DNA of 64,000 nucleotides from Sporanaerobium hydrogeniformans (GCF_002735925.1 NZ_PEDL01000005.1:62001-126000), one strand, 5' to 3'. Shown: positions 35,413 to 45,044, counted from the stretch's first letter. Notes: generated by a model not told the origin, from the sequence alone. Made by a program: numbers and translations.

Positions 35413-36355
35413 TGCCTTATATGCGGCTTTAATTGCCTTTTTTTTAAATATTGCAATGAGTCCATTTGTGATTCCACTCTTGCAAAAATTTAAATTTGGT
35501 CAAAATGTAAGAAGTGATGGGCCTAATAGTCACTTGAAAAAATCAGGAACTCCTACTATGGGTGGCGTAATTATTTTAGGGAGTATGGTACTAACAAGCT
35601 TACTTTTTAGTATCAATAATAAGGAACTTCATACTATTTTATTTGTAACAATTGGATTCGGACTTATTGGATTTCTAGATGACTATATCAAAATTGTCAA
35701 AAGACGTTCTTTAGGTCTTACGGCTAGGCAAAAAATTATTGCTCAATTAGTTGTAACAGGGATTTTTGCTTATGCACTTAAAGTCTATTTAGGATTAGAT
35801 ACCAGTATTATTTTACCTTTTAGTGAAGGGAGAGAACTAGATCTTGGTTATCTATTTTGGCCATTTCTTGTTATTGCTGTATTAGGGGTGGTAAATGCTG
35901 TTAATCTTACAGATGGCTTAGATGGTTTAGCATCAGGGGTAACAGTTTTAGTTGCTACTTACTTTGCAGCAATTGCTTGGGCTATGCACAGCAATGTTTT
36001 GCCTATTGCAGCAGCTGCTGTGGGAAGTTTATTAGGCTTTTTATTGTTTAATAGTTATCCTGCTAAAGTGTTTATGGGAGATACAGGTTCTTTAGCACTT
36101 GGAGGGTTTGTAATTGCTACAGCTTTTGTTATGAAAATGCCTCTTTTTATTTTAATTGTAGGTATTATTTATGTTATCGAAAATATATCTGTTATATTAC
36201 AAGTTGCTTATTTTAAGAAAACAAAGAAGCGTTTGTTTAAAATGGCGCCTATTCATCATCATTTTGAGTTATCAGGATGGCCAGAAACAAAAGTGGTCAC
36301 AGTCTTTAGCATTGTGACAGCAATTATGTGTTTAATTGGCTTAGTAGCTTTATAG
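35399..36355 (+). CDS. mraY: Phospho-MurNAc-pentapeptide transferase
   Basis: A 318-residue polytopic enzyme that makes lipid I from UDP-MurNAc-pentapeptide and undecaprenyl phosphate. Seen are LKKSGTPTMGGVIIL, the Asp motif GFLDDYIKIVKRRSLGL, VNLTDGLDGLASG, FMGDTGSLALGG and the His-rich MAPIHHHFELSGWPETKVV. About ten membrane segments are present. The start may be the ATG at 35399 or the next one at 35402; it overlaps the end of murF. Confidence 0.96.
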   Translation: MMKNDALYAALIAFFLNIAMSPFVIPLLQKFKFGQNVRSDGPNSHLKKSGTPTMGGVIILGSMVLTSLLFSINNKELHTILFVTIGFGLIGFLDDYIKIVKRRSLGLTARQKIIAQLVVTGIFAYALKVYLGLDTSIILPFSEGRELDLGYLFWPFLVIAVLGVVNAVNLTDGLDGLASGVTVLVATYFAAIAWAMHSNVLPIAAAAVGSLLGFLLFNSYPAKVFMGDTGSLALGGFVIATAFVMKMPLFILIVGIIYVIENISVILQVAYFKKTKKRLFKMAPIHHHFELSGWPETKVVTVFSIVTAIMCLIGLVAL

Positions 36356-36366
36356 GAGGAAAAAAG

Positions 36367-37740
36367 ATGGATGTAAAAGGGAAAAGTATCCTTATCATAG
36401 GGAATGCACGTAGTGGGATAGCAGCAGCTAAACTTGCTCTTAATCAGGGAGCTCAAGTTTGGATTTATGATGGAAAAGCTTATGAAAAGTGGAATGAAGA
36501 AATACAAAAACACATTCAAGAAATGAAAAAACAAGGGATTGGCTTTATTCTAGGTGAAGAGCCTGAGCTTGAGAACATAGATCTTGTTATTATGAGTCCA
36601 GGGGTACCTCTTGATATACCTTGTGTAAAAAAGGCTAAAACGAAGGGGATTGAAGTAATTGGTGAATTAGAATTTGCTTCTCGCTTTTGTAAAGCACCTA
36701 TTGTTGCGATTACAGGTACAAATGGTAAAACCACTACCACTACCTTAGTAGGCGAAATAATGAAAAGTTATAATCCACAAACCTTTGTTGTAGGGAATAT
36801 TGGCAGGGCATTCAGTGAGGATGTACTTACTATCCCAACAGATGGTATTGTGGTAGCAGAGGTAAGTAGTTTTCAATTAGAAACGGCTCCTACCTTTCAT
36901 CCAGTGGTATCTGCCATTTTAAATATTACGCCGGATCATTTAAATCGCCATCATACCATGGAAAACTACTGTGCTTGTAAATATCAGATTCTGGCAAATC
37001 AAAATACCAGCGATTTTTGTGTTTTAAATAGTCAAGATACGTATTTTAAAGAAGCTAAAGAAAAAGCAAAGGGACAAGTGATTACCTTTAGTTTAAAAGA
37101 GGAGAATTTATCAAGTGTTTTTTTACAAGACGGGAAATTAATAGAAAATATACTAGGAGAAAAAAATAGTATTTGCGAGGTAAATGAGCTTAAGATAAAA
37201 GGGACTCATAATATTGAAAATGCTGCCGCTGCTATTGCTATTTGTAGAGCTTTTGGGGTGCCAATATCCTGTATTAGGGAAGCACTTCTAGCATTTAAAG
37301 GTGTAGAACATCGTACAGAGTATGTAACAACTAAGAAAGGGATAGACTTTTTTAATGATTCCAAGGCAACCAATACAGATGCAGCTATTGCAGGTTTAAT
37401 GGGACTTAGTGTACTAGGTAAACCTATTCGTCTGATAGCAGGAGGGATGGATAAGGAGATCTCCTTTAGACCTTGGACAAAACTTTTTAAAGGGCGAGTA
37501 GCTAAGGTTTATATTATTGGTGAAACAAAAGAACAACTAATGAAAGAATGTGAAGAAGAGGGCTATTACAACTATCAAGGTTTTATAACTTTTGAAGAAG
37601 CGATACATGCAGCTTATAGGGAAAGCCAATCAGGGGAATGTGTTTTGCTTTCGCCTGCTTGTGCAAGCTGGGATATGTTTGAGAGCTATGAACAAAGAGG
37701 AGAATTATTTAAAGAGATTGTAAATCATTTGGAAGGGTGA
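36367..37740 (+). CDS. murD: UDP-MurNAc-L-alanine:D-glutamate ligase
   Basis: A 457-residue MurD that adds D-Glu to UDP-MurNAc-L-Ala. The N-terminal Rossmann part (LIIGNARSGIAAAKLAL), the ATP loop ITGTNGKTTTTTLVG (about residue 114), SSFQLETAPTFHP, LNITPDHLNRHHTMENY and the C-terminal FNDSKATNTDAA and SPACASWDMFESYEQRG are all present. The ATG at 36367 with AGGAGGAAAAAAG upstream is used; an in-frame ATG at 36328 lies inside mraY and has no ribosome site. Confidence 0.96.
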   Translation: MDVKGKSILIIGNARSGIAAAKLALNQGAQVWIYDGKAYEKWNEEIQKHIQEMKKQGIGFILGEEPELENIDLVIMSPGVPLDIPCVKKAKTKGIEVIGELEFASRFCKAPIVAITGTNGKTTTTTLVGEIMKSYNPQTFVVGNIGRAFSEDVLTIPTDGIVVAEVSSFQLETAPTFHPVVSAILNITPDHLNRHHTMENYCACKYQILANQNTSDFCVLNSQDTYFKEAKEKAKGQVITFSLKEENLSSVFLQDGKLIENILGEKNSICEVNELKIKGTHNIENAAAAIAICRAFGVPISCIREALLAFKGVEHRTEYVTTKKGIDFFNDSKATNTDAAIAGLMGLSVLGKPIRLIAGGMDKEISFRPWTKLFKGRVAKVYIIGETKEQLMKECEEEGYYNYQGFITFEEAIHAAYRESQSGECVLLSPACASWDMFESYEQRGELFKEIVNHLEG

Positions 37741-37745
37741 GAAGT

Positions 37746-38948
37746 GTGGCGCAAAAAGGGACGAACCTTACCAAACAAAAGAAAAATGTAAAAAATACAC
37801 CAGATTTCATTTTATTAGCAATAATTGTACTTATCGTTAGCTTTGGAATTATTATGGTATATAGTGCAAGTTTTTACTATGCAACTAATAAAGGTGAAAC
37901 ACCTATTTATTTTGCACTGAAACAATTAATTATAGGTATTGCAGGGATTATACTCATGCTTATTATTACCTTTAAGTTTAATTATCGTATTTTTTCAAAT
38001 ATGTTTTTGGCTAAAGTTTTATATGGGATAAGTATTATTCTTTCAATAAGTGTTATGTTTATAGGTCAAACAGTTAATGGTGCAACACGTTGGCTTAAAA
38101 TGGGTCCCATCCAATTTCAGCCATCAGAAATAGCTAAAATAGCTGTAGTCATTATGCTCTCTTCTTATATTATTAAACATCGTAAAGAAATGAATAAGTG
38201 GAAGTACATAGTAGGAGCATGGGGAATTATTCTCTTTCCTACACTAGTTGTTGCTATTGAAAATCTAAGTTCAGCTATTGTTATTTTCTTTATTGGATTA
38301 ATGATTATGTTTGTATCTAGTCCTAAGGTATGGTACTATTTAGCCTTTATGGGGATTGGAGCATGTTTAGCGGTGGGAGTCTATTTTTTAGCTATTACAA
38401 CAGAACCCAATGAGGAAATTAATATACCTATTGTAAAACATATTTTAAAGCCTTATCGCTTAGATCGTATACGTGTATGGAAAAATCCTTGGCTAGATCC
38501 AAGAGGAAAAGGTTATCAGCCTATACAAGCTCTTTATGCAGTAGGTTCGGGTGGTGTTTTTGGAAGAGGGTTGGGGAAAGGTGTTCAAAAACAAGATTTC
38601 TTACCTGAACCACATAATGACATTATTTTCGCAGTTATTTGTGAGGAACTTGGATTAGTAGGAGCAATCATATTATTATTAGGATACTCCATTTTAGTAG
38701 TTCGTGGACTAAGTATTGCTATAAGGGCTACTGATTATTTTGGAACACTAGTGGCTGTAGGTATATCAACTATGGTAGGTATTCAGGTTCTTATTAACGT
38801 AGCGGTAAATACAAACACCATTCCTACAACAGGTATGCAGCTTCCACTTGTGAGCTATGGTGGGACAGCTTTAGCTATTTTACTTGCTACCTTGGGATTA
38901 TTGCTCAATATTTCTTGTACATCGTCTATTAAAAAGCTTTCGAAGTAA
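37746..38948 (+). CDS. ftsW: FtsW/SpoVE-type lipid II polymerase (SEDS family)
   Basis: A 400-residue SEDS-family glycosyltransferase with about ten membrane segments, which polymerises lipid II with a class B PBP partner. Marks include FGIIMVYSASFYYA, GATRWLKMGPIQFQPSEIAK, DRIRVWKNPWLDPRGKGYQ, AVGSGGVFGRGLGKG, FAVICEELGLVGA and TTGMQLPLVSYGG. I prefer the GTG at 37746, with GGAAGGGTG at good spacing; the GTG at 37737 overlaps that site. The position after murD is that of spoVE/ftsW in other Firmicutes, and one protein may serve both division and sporulation. murG, which often follows, is absent. Confidence 0.92.
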   Translation: MAQKGTNLTKQKKNVKNTPDFILLAIIVLIVSFGIIMVYSASFYYATNKGETPIYFALKQLIIGIAGIILMLIITFKFNYRIFSNMFLAKVLYGISIILSISVMFIGQTVNGATRWLKMGPIQFQPSEIAKIAVVIMLSSYIIKHRKEMNKWKYIVGAWGIILFPTLVVAIENLSSAIVIFFIGLMIMFVSSPKVWYYLAFMGIGACLAVGVYFLAITTEPNEEINIPIVKHILKPYRLDRIRVWKNPWLDPRGKGYQPIQALYAVGSGGVFGRGLGKGVQKQDFLPEPHNDIIFAVICEELGLVGAIILLLGYSILVVRGLSIAIRATDYFGTLVAVGISTMVGIQVLINVAVNTNTIPTTGMQLPLVSYGGTALAILLATLGLLLNISCTSSIKKLSK

Positions 38949-39019
38949 TATGTCACAATTTTCCACTTTAGAGAATAAAATGGTCTTATAGAAGCTTACC
39001 TATAGGAGGTGCTCTCAGA

Positions 39020-40270
39020 ATGAGTAAGTACGTTATTCATGGAGGTAAGCGTCTAGAAGGAGAACTGCGAATTGATGGTAGTAAAAATGCAGTTTTGCCA
39101 ATTATAGCAGCAACCTTATTGACTGGAAAAAAAACATATCTCTATAACTGTCCTAAGATAACAGACGTAGAGATTATGATGGAAATATTAAAACAACTTG
39201 GTTGCGACGTAAAGTGGGATAATAAAACACTGATTATAGATACTAGTACTTTAAAAAGTTATAATATATCAGAAGAGCTAGTAAGAAAGATGCGTTCTTC
39301 TATTATTTTATTAGGAGCTATTATAGGGCGTTTGGGGAAAGCTAAGATTAGTTATCCAGGCGGATGCCCATTAGGTGCGAGACCTATCGACTTGCATCTT
39401 ATGGCTTTTAAAAAAATGGGTATTTTAGTTGAAGAGAAACACGGTTTTATTATTTGTGAAAGCAGATACCTTCGAGGCGCTAAAATCCATCTTGACTTTC
39501 CAAGTGTAGGAGCCACAGAAAATGTTATGTTAGCGGCTACACTTGCATCAGGAACTACAATTATTGATAATGCAGCTAGAGAGCCAGAAATAGTTGATTT
39601 ACAGGATTACCTTAATGCTTGTGGCGCTCAAATAACTGGTGCTGGCTCAGGGACAATTGTTATTCATGGTGTAACAGAATTACACGATGTGACCTATAAG
39701 GTCATTCCAGATAGAATCATGGCAGGAACCTATCTTGTTGCTGCAGCCATTACACGAGGAAATATTATACTGAATGAAGTGAATCCGACTCATCTTAGAG
39801 CCATTACTTCTAAATTAGAAGAGACAGGGTGTACAATTATTGAAGAAAAGCAACGTATTATTTTAGAGACACCTAGGATATTAAAAGGTATAACATTAAC
39901 TACAGAACCCTATCCGGGTTATCCGACAGATATGCAGTCACAAATGATGGCCTTATTATGTACCAGTAAGGAAACAAGTATTATCAAAGAAAATTTGTTC
40001 GAAGCACGTTTTAAACCGGCTTATGAGCTGATACGAATGGGGGCTAATATTAGTGTAGAAGGAAAAATTGCTATTATTAGACCCAGTAAGCAGCTTACTG
40101 GAACGAATGTGCAAGCTGAAGATTTACGGGGAGGCGCGGGGCTTGTACTAGCAGGACTTTGTGCAATAGGGGAAACGAGTGTAGAAAATATTCATCATAT
40201 CAAAAGAGGGTATGAAGATATTGCAAGGGACTTAAGAGAACTTGGAGCTTGTATCGAAGAGAGGGAGTAA
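39020..40270 (+). CDS. murA: UDP-GlcNAc 1-carboxyvinyltransferase
   Basis: A 416-residue MurA, which transfers enolpyruvate from PEP to UDP-GlcNAc, the first committed step of peptidoglycan synthesis. The N-terminal GSKNAVLPIIAATLL, the active loop PGGCPLGARPIDLHL with the fosfomycin-target Cys (about residue 117), SVGATENVMLAA, PYPGYPTDMQSQMMAL and the C-terminal RGGAGLVLAGL are seen. The ATG at 39020 follows ATAGGAGGTGCTCTCAGA. It lies between ftsW and ftsQ, where many clostridia carry murA or murG. Confidence 0.96.
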   Translation: MSKYVIHGGKRLEGELRIDGSKNAVLPIIAATLLTGKKTYLYNCPKITDVEIMMEILKQLGCDVKWDNKTLIIDTSTLKSYNISEELVRKMRSSIILLGAIIGRLGKAKISYPGGCPLGARPIDLHLMAFKKMGILVEEKHGFIICESRYLRGAKIHLDFPSVGATENVMLAATLASGTTIIDNAAREPEIVDLQDYLNACGAQITGAGSGTIVIHGVTELHDVTYKVIPDRIMAGTYLVAAAITRGNIILNEVNPTHLRAITSKLEETGCTIIEEKQRIILETPRILKGITLTTEPYPGYPTDMQSQMMALLCTSKETSIIKENLFEARFKPAYELIRMGANISVEGKIAIIRPSKQLTGTNVQAEDLRGGAGLVLAGLCAIGETSVENIHHIKRGYEDIARDLRELGACIEERE

Positions 40271-40276
40271 TGAAGG

Positions 40277-40993
40277 TTGAGAACAAGAGATAACGTATTT
40301 GCTAAGAAAATAATGTACGCAATAGGAATAGTAAGTATTTTAATGATTACTTTAAGCGTCCTTCCAATTTGGCAGGTAACAAAAATTATAGTGAAAGATA
40401 GCCAATATTATTCAGAAGAAGATATTAAGAAGGTGCTAAAACTAGAAGGTGAACCTCTTTGGGGAATGTCTAAAAAAAAGCTTAAAGAGCAATTAAAGAA
40501 GCTCCCTTATGTAGAGGATAGTCAAATTGATTATAGCTTTCCAGGAAAAATACAAATATGTCTTATTGAAAAAGTGCCTTATGGATATGTTCCTTTTATG
40601 GGAACATATCTTTGCATTGATGAAAAAGGACAAGTTATCGAACAAGTTAATAGTGTTGTTCAAAAGCTTCCTATCATTAGAGGATTAGTCTTTAATGCTT
40701 TTAAAATAGGAGAAGTACTTCCGCTTGAGTCAGAAGATGCACTACTTATAGCAGTAGAACTGATTAATATCTTAAAAAAGTATAATTATACACAAAAAGT
40801 AACTGGAATTGATATTTATAACCTTGAACAAATTCACTTGTATGTTGATAATTTAGATGTTATAATTGGAAATATACAGCATTTTGAAGAAAAGCTTCAA
40901 TGGCTTATAAAAATCCATGAAACACATGATATGGGCGTGTTAAATTTGTCCCAGATACCCAATGGACAAGTTGTTTTAAGCCCCATTGAATAA
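40277..40993 (+). CDS. ftsQ: FtsQ/DivIB-type division protein
   Basis: A 238-residue bitopic protein. A basic N-terminus (MRTRDNVFAKKI) and one membrane helix (about 13-35) are followed by a POTRA domain (VTKIIVKDSQYYSEEDIKKVL ... LKKLPYVEDSQIDYSFPGKI) and the beta domain (VPYGYVPFMGTYLCIDEKGQVIE). This is the FtsQ/DivIB shape. The start is TTG at 40277 with GAGGGAG nine bases upstream; a later ATG at 40313 would cut off the charged tail before the helix. It links FtsL to the divisome. Confidence 0.88.
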   Translation: MRTRDNVFAKKIMYAIGIVSILMITLSVLPIWQVTKIIVKDSQYYSEEDIKKVLKLEGEPLWGMSKKKLKEQLKKLPYVEDSQIDYSFPGKIQICLIEKVPYGYVPFMGTYLCIDEKGQVIEQVNSVVQKLPIIRGLVFNAFKIGEVLPLESEDALLIAVELINILKKYNYTQKVTGIDIYNLEQIHLYVDNLDVIIGNIQHFEEKLQWLIKIHETHDMGVLNLSQIPNGQVVLSPIE

Positions 40994-41038
40994 ACAAATA
41001 TATTAAAAGAATAACTTGAGACGAAAGGGGAGTCTATT

Positions 41039-42148
41039 TTGCTTGAATTATGGGAAAATGAACTACAAGGTGCACAGATAAAAGTAATAGGTGTTGGTGG
41101 GGGTGGTAATAACGCTGTTGACCGTATGATAGAAAAAGGACTTAATGGTGTTGAATTTATTACAGTAAATACAGATCATCAAGCTTTAGCAAGATCAGGA
41201 GCTCCTACTAAAATACAAATTGGCGAAAAGATTACCCGAGGATTAGGTGCAGGTGCAAACCCAGAAATTGGAACGAAGTCAGCAGAAGAGAGTCGTGAAG
41301 AAATTATCCAATCTATTAAAGGAGCAGATATGCTCTTTATTACTGCAGGTATGGGTGGTGGTACTGGAACAGGTGCAGCACCTGTTATTGCAGGTATTGC
41401 TAAAGAACAAGGTATTTTAACCGTAGGTGTAGTAACGAAGCCCTTTAGTTTTGAAGGTAGGAAACGTATGATTAATGCTGAAAAAGGGATAGCTGAATTA
41501 AAGCAAAATGTAGATACTTTAGTTGTTATTCCTAATGATAAAATTCTACATGTTATTGATAAGAAAACAACGATGGTAGATGCTTTTAGTAAAGCAGATG
41601 ATATTTTACAGCAAGGTGTACAAGGTATTACCGATTTGATTTCAAACCCTGGAATTATTAATCTTGATTTTGCAGATGTACGTACCATTATGAATAATAA
41701 GGGTGTTGCACATATGGGTATTGGTCGGGCAACTGGTGAAAGCAGGGCAGAAGAGGCTGTGAAGTGTGCTATTAGTAGTCCGCTGTTAGACACGAGTATT
41801 GAGGGAGCACGTTGTGTCCTTGTTAATATGTGTGGTGGTGAAAGTCTTGGATTAATGGAAGCAAATGTAGGAATGAGCTTGATACGTGAGTCTGTTGATC
41901 CTGATGCTGAAATTATTTTTGGTACGTCTATTAATGAAGAATTAGGTGATGAAATTATTATTACAGTTATTGCTACAGATTTTCAAAATGATGATATAAG
42001 TATTAATAGTTTCCCAAAGGTACAAGTGCCTAAAATGGAAACCAAACAACCTAGTTCAGGCTCTGCAAATTTAAATAGGGAAGAAAAATTCACACCGATT
42101 AAAGATATTCAAGTAGAGATACCACAGTTTTTAAGAAGAAATAGATAG
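41039..42148 (+). CDS. ftsZ: Cell division GTPase FtsZ
   Basis: A 369-residue tubulin homologue that forms the Z-ring. [17 protein letters not shown] (about residues 14-30), the tubulin signature [13 protein letters not shown] (about 107-119), [14 protein letters not shown] and the T7-loop [10 protein letters not shown] are present, and the C-terminal conserved peptide reads [11 protein letters not shown]. The start is TTG at 41039 with AAAGGGGAG at seven bases. No ftsA lies before it. A strong terminator follows, ending the cluster. Confidence 0.97.
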   Translation: MLELWENELQGAQIKVIGVGGGGNNAVDRMIEKGLNGVEFITVNTDHQALARSGAPTKIQIGEKITRGLGAGANPEIGTKSAEESREEIIQSIKGADMLFITAGMGGGTGTGAAPVIAGIAKEQGILTVGVVTKPFSFEGRKRMINAEKGIAELKQNVDTLVVIPNDKILHVIDKKTTMVDAFSKADDILQQGVQGITDLISNPGIINLDFADVRTIMNNKGVAHMGIGRATGESRAEEAVKCAISSPLLDTSIEGARCVLVNMCGGESLGLMEANVGMSLIRESVDPDAEIIFGTSINEELGDEIIITVIATDFQNDDISINSFPKVQVPKMETKQPSSGSANLNREEKFTPIKDIQVEIPQFLRRNR

Positions 42149-42149
42149 T

Positions 42150-42184
42150 AAAAAAAGATACGATAATGTCGTATCTTTTTTTTT
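42150..42184 (+). terminator. Terminator of the division and cell-wall cluster
   Basis: AAAAAAGATACGA (42151-42163) pairs with TCGTATCTTTTTT (42169-42181), loop TAATG, with a T-run to 42184. Confidence 0.93.
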
Positions 42185-42198
42185 ATACTCGTGCTATT

Positions 42199-42232
42199 TT
42201 TTACAAAATTTGTAAAACATTTCTTTTACAAT
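42199..42232 (+). promoter_or_regulatory. Candidate Spo0A-type promoter of spoIIGA
   Basis: A 9-bp inverted repeat (42199-42207 with 42209-42217, TTTTACAAA / TTTGTAAAA) overlaps a possible -35 TTTACA (42200-42205). A -10 TACAAT lies at 42227-42232, giving a long 21-bp spacer. The B. subtilis spoIIG promoter is likewise over-spaced and depends on Spo0A~P. The TGTAAAA half-site resembles the 0A box TGTCGAA in five of seven positions. Confidence 0.45.
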
Positions 42233-42268
42233 AAGGATATTGAAAGAAAAGCTTTGTGAGGTGAGAAG

Positions 42269-43144
42269 GTGTATGTTTTATATTTAGATGTACTTTTTTT
42301 CATTAATTGGATAATGAATAGTATGGTGTTCTTAATAGCTACACTTATGCTCAATGAACCTTTACAGTTGAGACGACTGGGATTGGCTGGAGGGATGGCA
42401 GCAGCACTTTATTGCCTTGTAGTAAGTGTGCCTTTTTTACAAGATATACCAGCCTTAGTTTACACACTGATATTACCTAGTTTATCTATTTTATATTTAT
42501 ATAAACCTCGGCACATAACAATATTTATAAAAAGGTGGTTACTTTGCCAAGGATTAGCCTTTTTATTAGGAGGAACTACGTTTAGTTTATGGTATATGCT
42601 TGGCTATAAAGGAAACTTTGAAGAAATAAGTATTTTATACTTGCTAGGGATTGCAGGCAGTGTAACGTTGGTTATCTATATGAGCTTTTATAGTATTAGA
42701 AAACATTGGATTTTACCTCACTTTGAGTATAGAGTAAAAATGCTTCATCAAGGTAGAATAGGTGAATTCCAAGCTGTTGTGGATACAGGTAATATGCTTT
42801 ATACACCTTTTAAGCATCAAGCAGTTAGCGTTGTTACTTATGCTGCTATAGAAAGTTTATTAACTGAGGAAGAATACTTATTTGTTAAAAACTACATGGG
42901 ACAAAAAAACTGGGAAGAATTAGAGCAAATCCCAAAGGGGATAACACTTATTCCGTTTAATAGCGTGGGGTGTAAAAGTGGTTTTTTGATAGGAATAGAG
43001 ATGGAGGAGATTTATGTTTATAGGCACAACAAAAGGCAAGATTTTAAAAGGTGTATTGTAGGAATTTCACCCACATCTTTTTTTTCAGATAAGGCCTATA
43101 ATACATTGCTTCATCCTGAATTTATAGTTGATAAGGGGGAATGA
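42269..43144 (+). CDS. spoIIGA: Sigma-E processing aspartic peptidase SpoIIGA
   Basis: A 291-residue SpoIIGA, the membrane-bound peptidase that trims pro-sigma-E in the mother cell after a forespore signal. The N-terminal half has five membrane segments beginning [19 protein letters not shown]. The C-terminal half holds the aspartic-peptidase motif [15 protein letters not shown] (D at about residue 171). The GTG at 42269 with GAGGTGAGAAG upstream is the only workable start. The gene runs directly into sigE (2 bases between stop and start), as in all spore formers. Confidence 0.95.
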   Translation: MYVLYLDVLFFINWIMNSMVFLIATLMLNEPLQLRRLGLAGGMAAALYCLVVSVPFLQDIPALVYTLILPSLSILYLYKPRHITIFIKRWLLCQGLAFLLGGTTFSLWYMLGYKGNFEEISILYLLGIAGSVTLVIYMSFYSIRKHWILPHFEYRVKMLHQGRIGEFQAVVDTGNMLYTPFKHQAVSVVTYAAIESLLTEEEYLFVKNYMGQKNWEELEQIPKGITLIPFNSVGCKSGFLIGIEMEEIYVYRHNKRQDFKRCIVGISPTSFFSDKAYNTLLHPEFIVDKGE

Positions 43145-43146
43145 AA

Positions 43147-43899
43147 ATGAAAAAAAGAGTAAAAGTCTTAAACTGGCTTCGTAAGCGTTGGTATAGCTTT
43201 CTTACCTTTCTTTTAAAAAAGGTACCTCAGGCTGTTCATTATATTGGTGGAAGTGAGGTTTTGCCACCACCACTTAGTAGAGAGGATGAGGAAATACTTA
43301 TTCAATGTCTTTCAGATGCAAGTGGTTTTGAGGAAGAAGAAAAACGAATAAAGACGATTTTAATTGAGCGCAATTTAAGGTTGGTTGTTTATATTGCTAG
43401 GAAGTTTGAAAATACAGGAATTCATATGGAAGATCTGATTTCTATTGGTACCATTGGATTGATTAAATCAATTAATACTTTTAAACCGAGTAAAAAGATC
43501 AAGCTAGCTACTTATGCATCACGCTGCATTGAGAATGAGATTCTGATGTTTTTAAGGAGAACCAATAAACTTAAAACAGAAGTATCCATCGATGAGCCTC
43601 TCAATGTAGATTGGGATGGCAATGAACTACTGCTTTCTGATATCTTAGGGACGGAGCCTGACATTATTTATCGTAATATTGAGGAAGAAGTAGATAAAGA
43701 TTTATTGCAGCAAGCTCTTTTAAAACTCTCGGATAGAGAAAGAGAAATTGTAGAATTAAGATTTGGATTTAGTGAACAAGGTAAAGAGAAAACACAAAAA
43801 GAAGTCGCTGATTTATTAGGTATTTCTCAGTCCTATATCTCTCGTTTGGAGAAAAAAATTATATTGAGATTAAAAAAGGAAATTAATAGAATGAGTTAA
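43147..43899 (+). CDS. sigE: Sporulation sigma factor sigma-E (pro-form)
   Basis: A 250-residue pro-sigma-E, the early mother-cell sigma factor. The amphipathic pro-sequence ([19 protein letters not shown]) precedes the family block YYIGGSE-like [17 protein letters not shown], then region 2 ([20 protein letters not shown]) and the region 4 HTH ([20 protein letters not shown]). I prefer the ATG at 43147, eight bases after GGGGG; the ATG at 43141 sits too close. It overlaps functionally with spoIIGA, which cleaves the pro-sequence. Confidence 0.96.
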   Translation: MKKRVKVLNWLRKRWYSFLTFLLKKVPQAVHYIGGSEVLPPPLSREDEEILIQCLSDASGFEEEEKRIKTILIERNLRLVVYIARKFENTGIHMEDLISIGTIGLIKSINTFKPSKKIKLATYASRCIENEILMFLRRTNKLKTEVSIDEPLNVDWDGNELLLSDILGTEPDIIYRNIEEEVDKDLLQQALLKLSDREREIVELRFGFSEQGKEKTQKEVADLLGISQSYISRLEKKIILRLKKEINRMS

Positions 43900-43904
43900 G
43901 GAAC

Positions 43905-43934
43905 TGAATAAATATATGTTTTATGGAAAAAATT
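43905..43934 (+). promoter_or_regulatory. Candidate forespore promoter of sigG
   Basis: TGAATA at 43905-43910 and GGAAAAAATT at 43925-43934, 14 bases apart, resemble the sigma-F/sigma-G -35 (G-Y-ATA / TG-M-ATA) and the sigma-F -10 (GGnnAnAMTR) as known from B. subtilis. sigG is sigma-F dependent there. The match is suggestive only. Confidence 0.35.
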
Positions 43935-43984
43935 ATTTATAGACTTAACAAATGCTGGAAGAGTAGGACTAGGAGGCAGATGAG

Positions 43985-44758
43985 ATGGCTATAAATAAAG
44001 TAGAAATATGCGGAGTAAATACGGCAAAGCTTCCCATACTTACCAATGAGCAAAAAGAAATTCTTTTTAAACTCATTGAGGAAGGGGATCATGTAGCAAG
44101 AGAAGAATATATTCGAGGTAATTTAAGACTTGTACTCAGTGTGATTCAACGCTTTAATAATCGTGGGGAATATGTAGATGATTTATTTCAAGTAGGATGT
44201 ATTGGACTTATAAAAGCAATTGATAATTTTGATGTCACGCAGAATGTTAAATTCTCTACCTATGCAGTTCCTATGATTATTGGAGAAATACGACGTTATT
44301 TAAGGGACAATAATGCAATACGCGTAAGTCGTTCCTTAAGAGATACAGCGTATAAAGCATTGCAAGCTAAAGAAAGGTTAACTCGTAAGAATGCAAAAGA
44401 ACCTAATATCAATGAAATAGCTTCAGAGTTAGGTATTTCTAAAGAGGAGGTAGTTTTTGCACTAGATGCTATCCAAGATCCCATTTCTTTATTTGAGCCA
44501 GTATACCATGATGAAAGTGATACTCTCTATATCATGGATCAAGTAAGTGATGACAAAAATCAGGATGATATTTGGCTAGAGAATATTGCTTTAAAAGAGG
44601 CAATGAAACATTTAAATGATAGGGAAAAACAAATACTTACATTACGTTTTTTTGCAGGGAAAACTCAAATGGAAGTAGCAACAGAAATAGGTATTTCACA
44701 AGCACAAGTATCACGTTTAGAAAAAACAGCTTTAAAGCATATGAAAAAATATATTTAG
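43985..44758 (+). CDS. sigG: Sporulation sigma factor sigma-G
   Basis: A 257-residue sigma-G, the late forespore sigma factor. The N-terminal NKVEICGVNTAKLPIL is specific to sigma-G. Region 2 (NLRLVLSVIQRFNNRGEYVD ... STYAVPMIIGEIRRYLRDN) and the region 4 HTH (KTQMEVATEIGISQAQVSRL) follow. The ATG at 43985 has AGGAGGCAGATGAG upstream. It follows sigE by 85 bases, the conserved order, with a possible forespore promoter between. Confidence 0.97.
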   Translation: MAINKVEICGVNTAKLPILTNEQKEILFKLIEEGDHVAREEYIRGNLRLVLSVIQRFNNRGEYVDDLFQVGCIGLIKAIDNFDVTQNVKFSTYAVPMIIGEIRRYLRDNNAIRVSRSLRDTAYKALQAKERLTRKNAKEPNINEIASELGISKEEVVFALDAIQDPISLFEPVYHDESDTLYIMDQVSDDKNQDDIWLENIALKEAMKHLNDREKQILTLRFFAGKTQMEVATEIGISQAQVSRLEKTALKHMKKYI

Positions 44759-44780
44759 AGGGATATTGGGGGGAATAGTG

Positions 44781-45044
44781 ATGATGCGTATTGCAGATAT
44801 GAAACACAAAGAAGTTATTAATACATTAGATGGTTCACGACTAGGTTATATTTGTGACATTGAATTGGATTGGAATGAAGGAAAGGTGGAGAAGGTGATT
44901 ATTCCTGGACCTAGCAAAATCATGGGTTTGTTTGGAAAAAATTTAGAATATGCAATTCCATGGGATAAGATAAAAAAAATAGGCGAAGACATCATATTAG
45001 TTGAAATGAATACAGAGGAATACTTGAAAGAAAGTGAGTATTGA
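44781..45044 (+). CDS. YlmC/YmxH-family PRC-barrel sporulation protein
   Basis: An 87-residue PRC-barrel protein of the YlmC/YmxH family: MRIADMKHKEVINTLDGSRLGYICDIEL at the start and VIIPGPSKIMGLFGKNLEY in the middle. Such genes lie next to sigG or in sporulation regions of many Firmicutes; the molecular role is unknown. The ATG at 44781 is used because GGGGGG ends seven bases before it; a TTG at 44766 overlaps that site. It is probably cotranscribed with sigG. Confidence 0.85.
   Translation: MMRIADMKHKEVINTLDGSRLGYICDIELDWNEGKVEKVIIPGPSKIMGLFGKNLEYAIPWDKIKKIGEDIILVEMNTEEYLKESEY

Noticed and set aside
41179-41793. Minus-strand 204-codon open frame
   Set aside because: Antisense to the conserved core of ftsZ; low-complexity Ile/Pro/Ser composition and no ribosome site.
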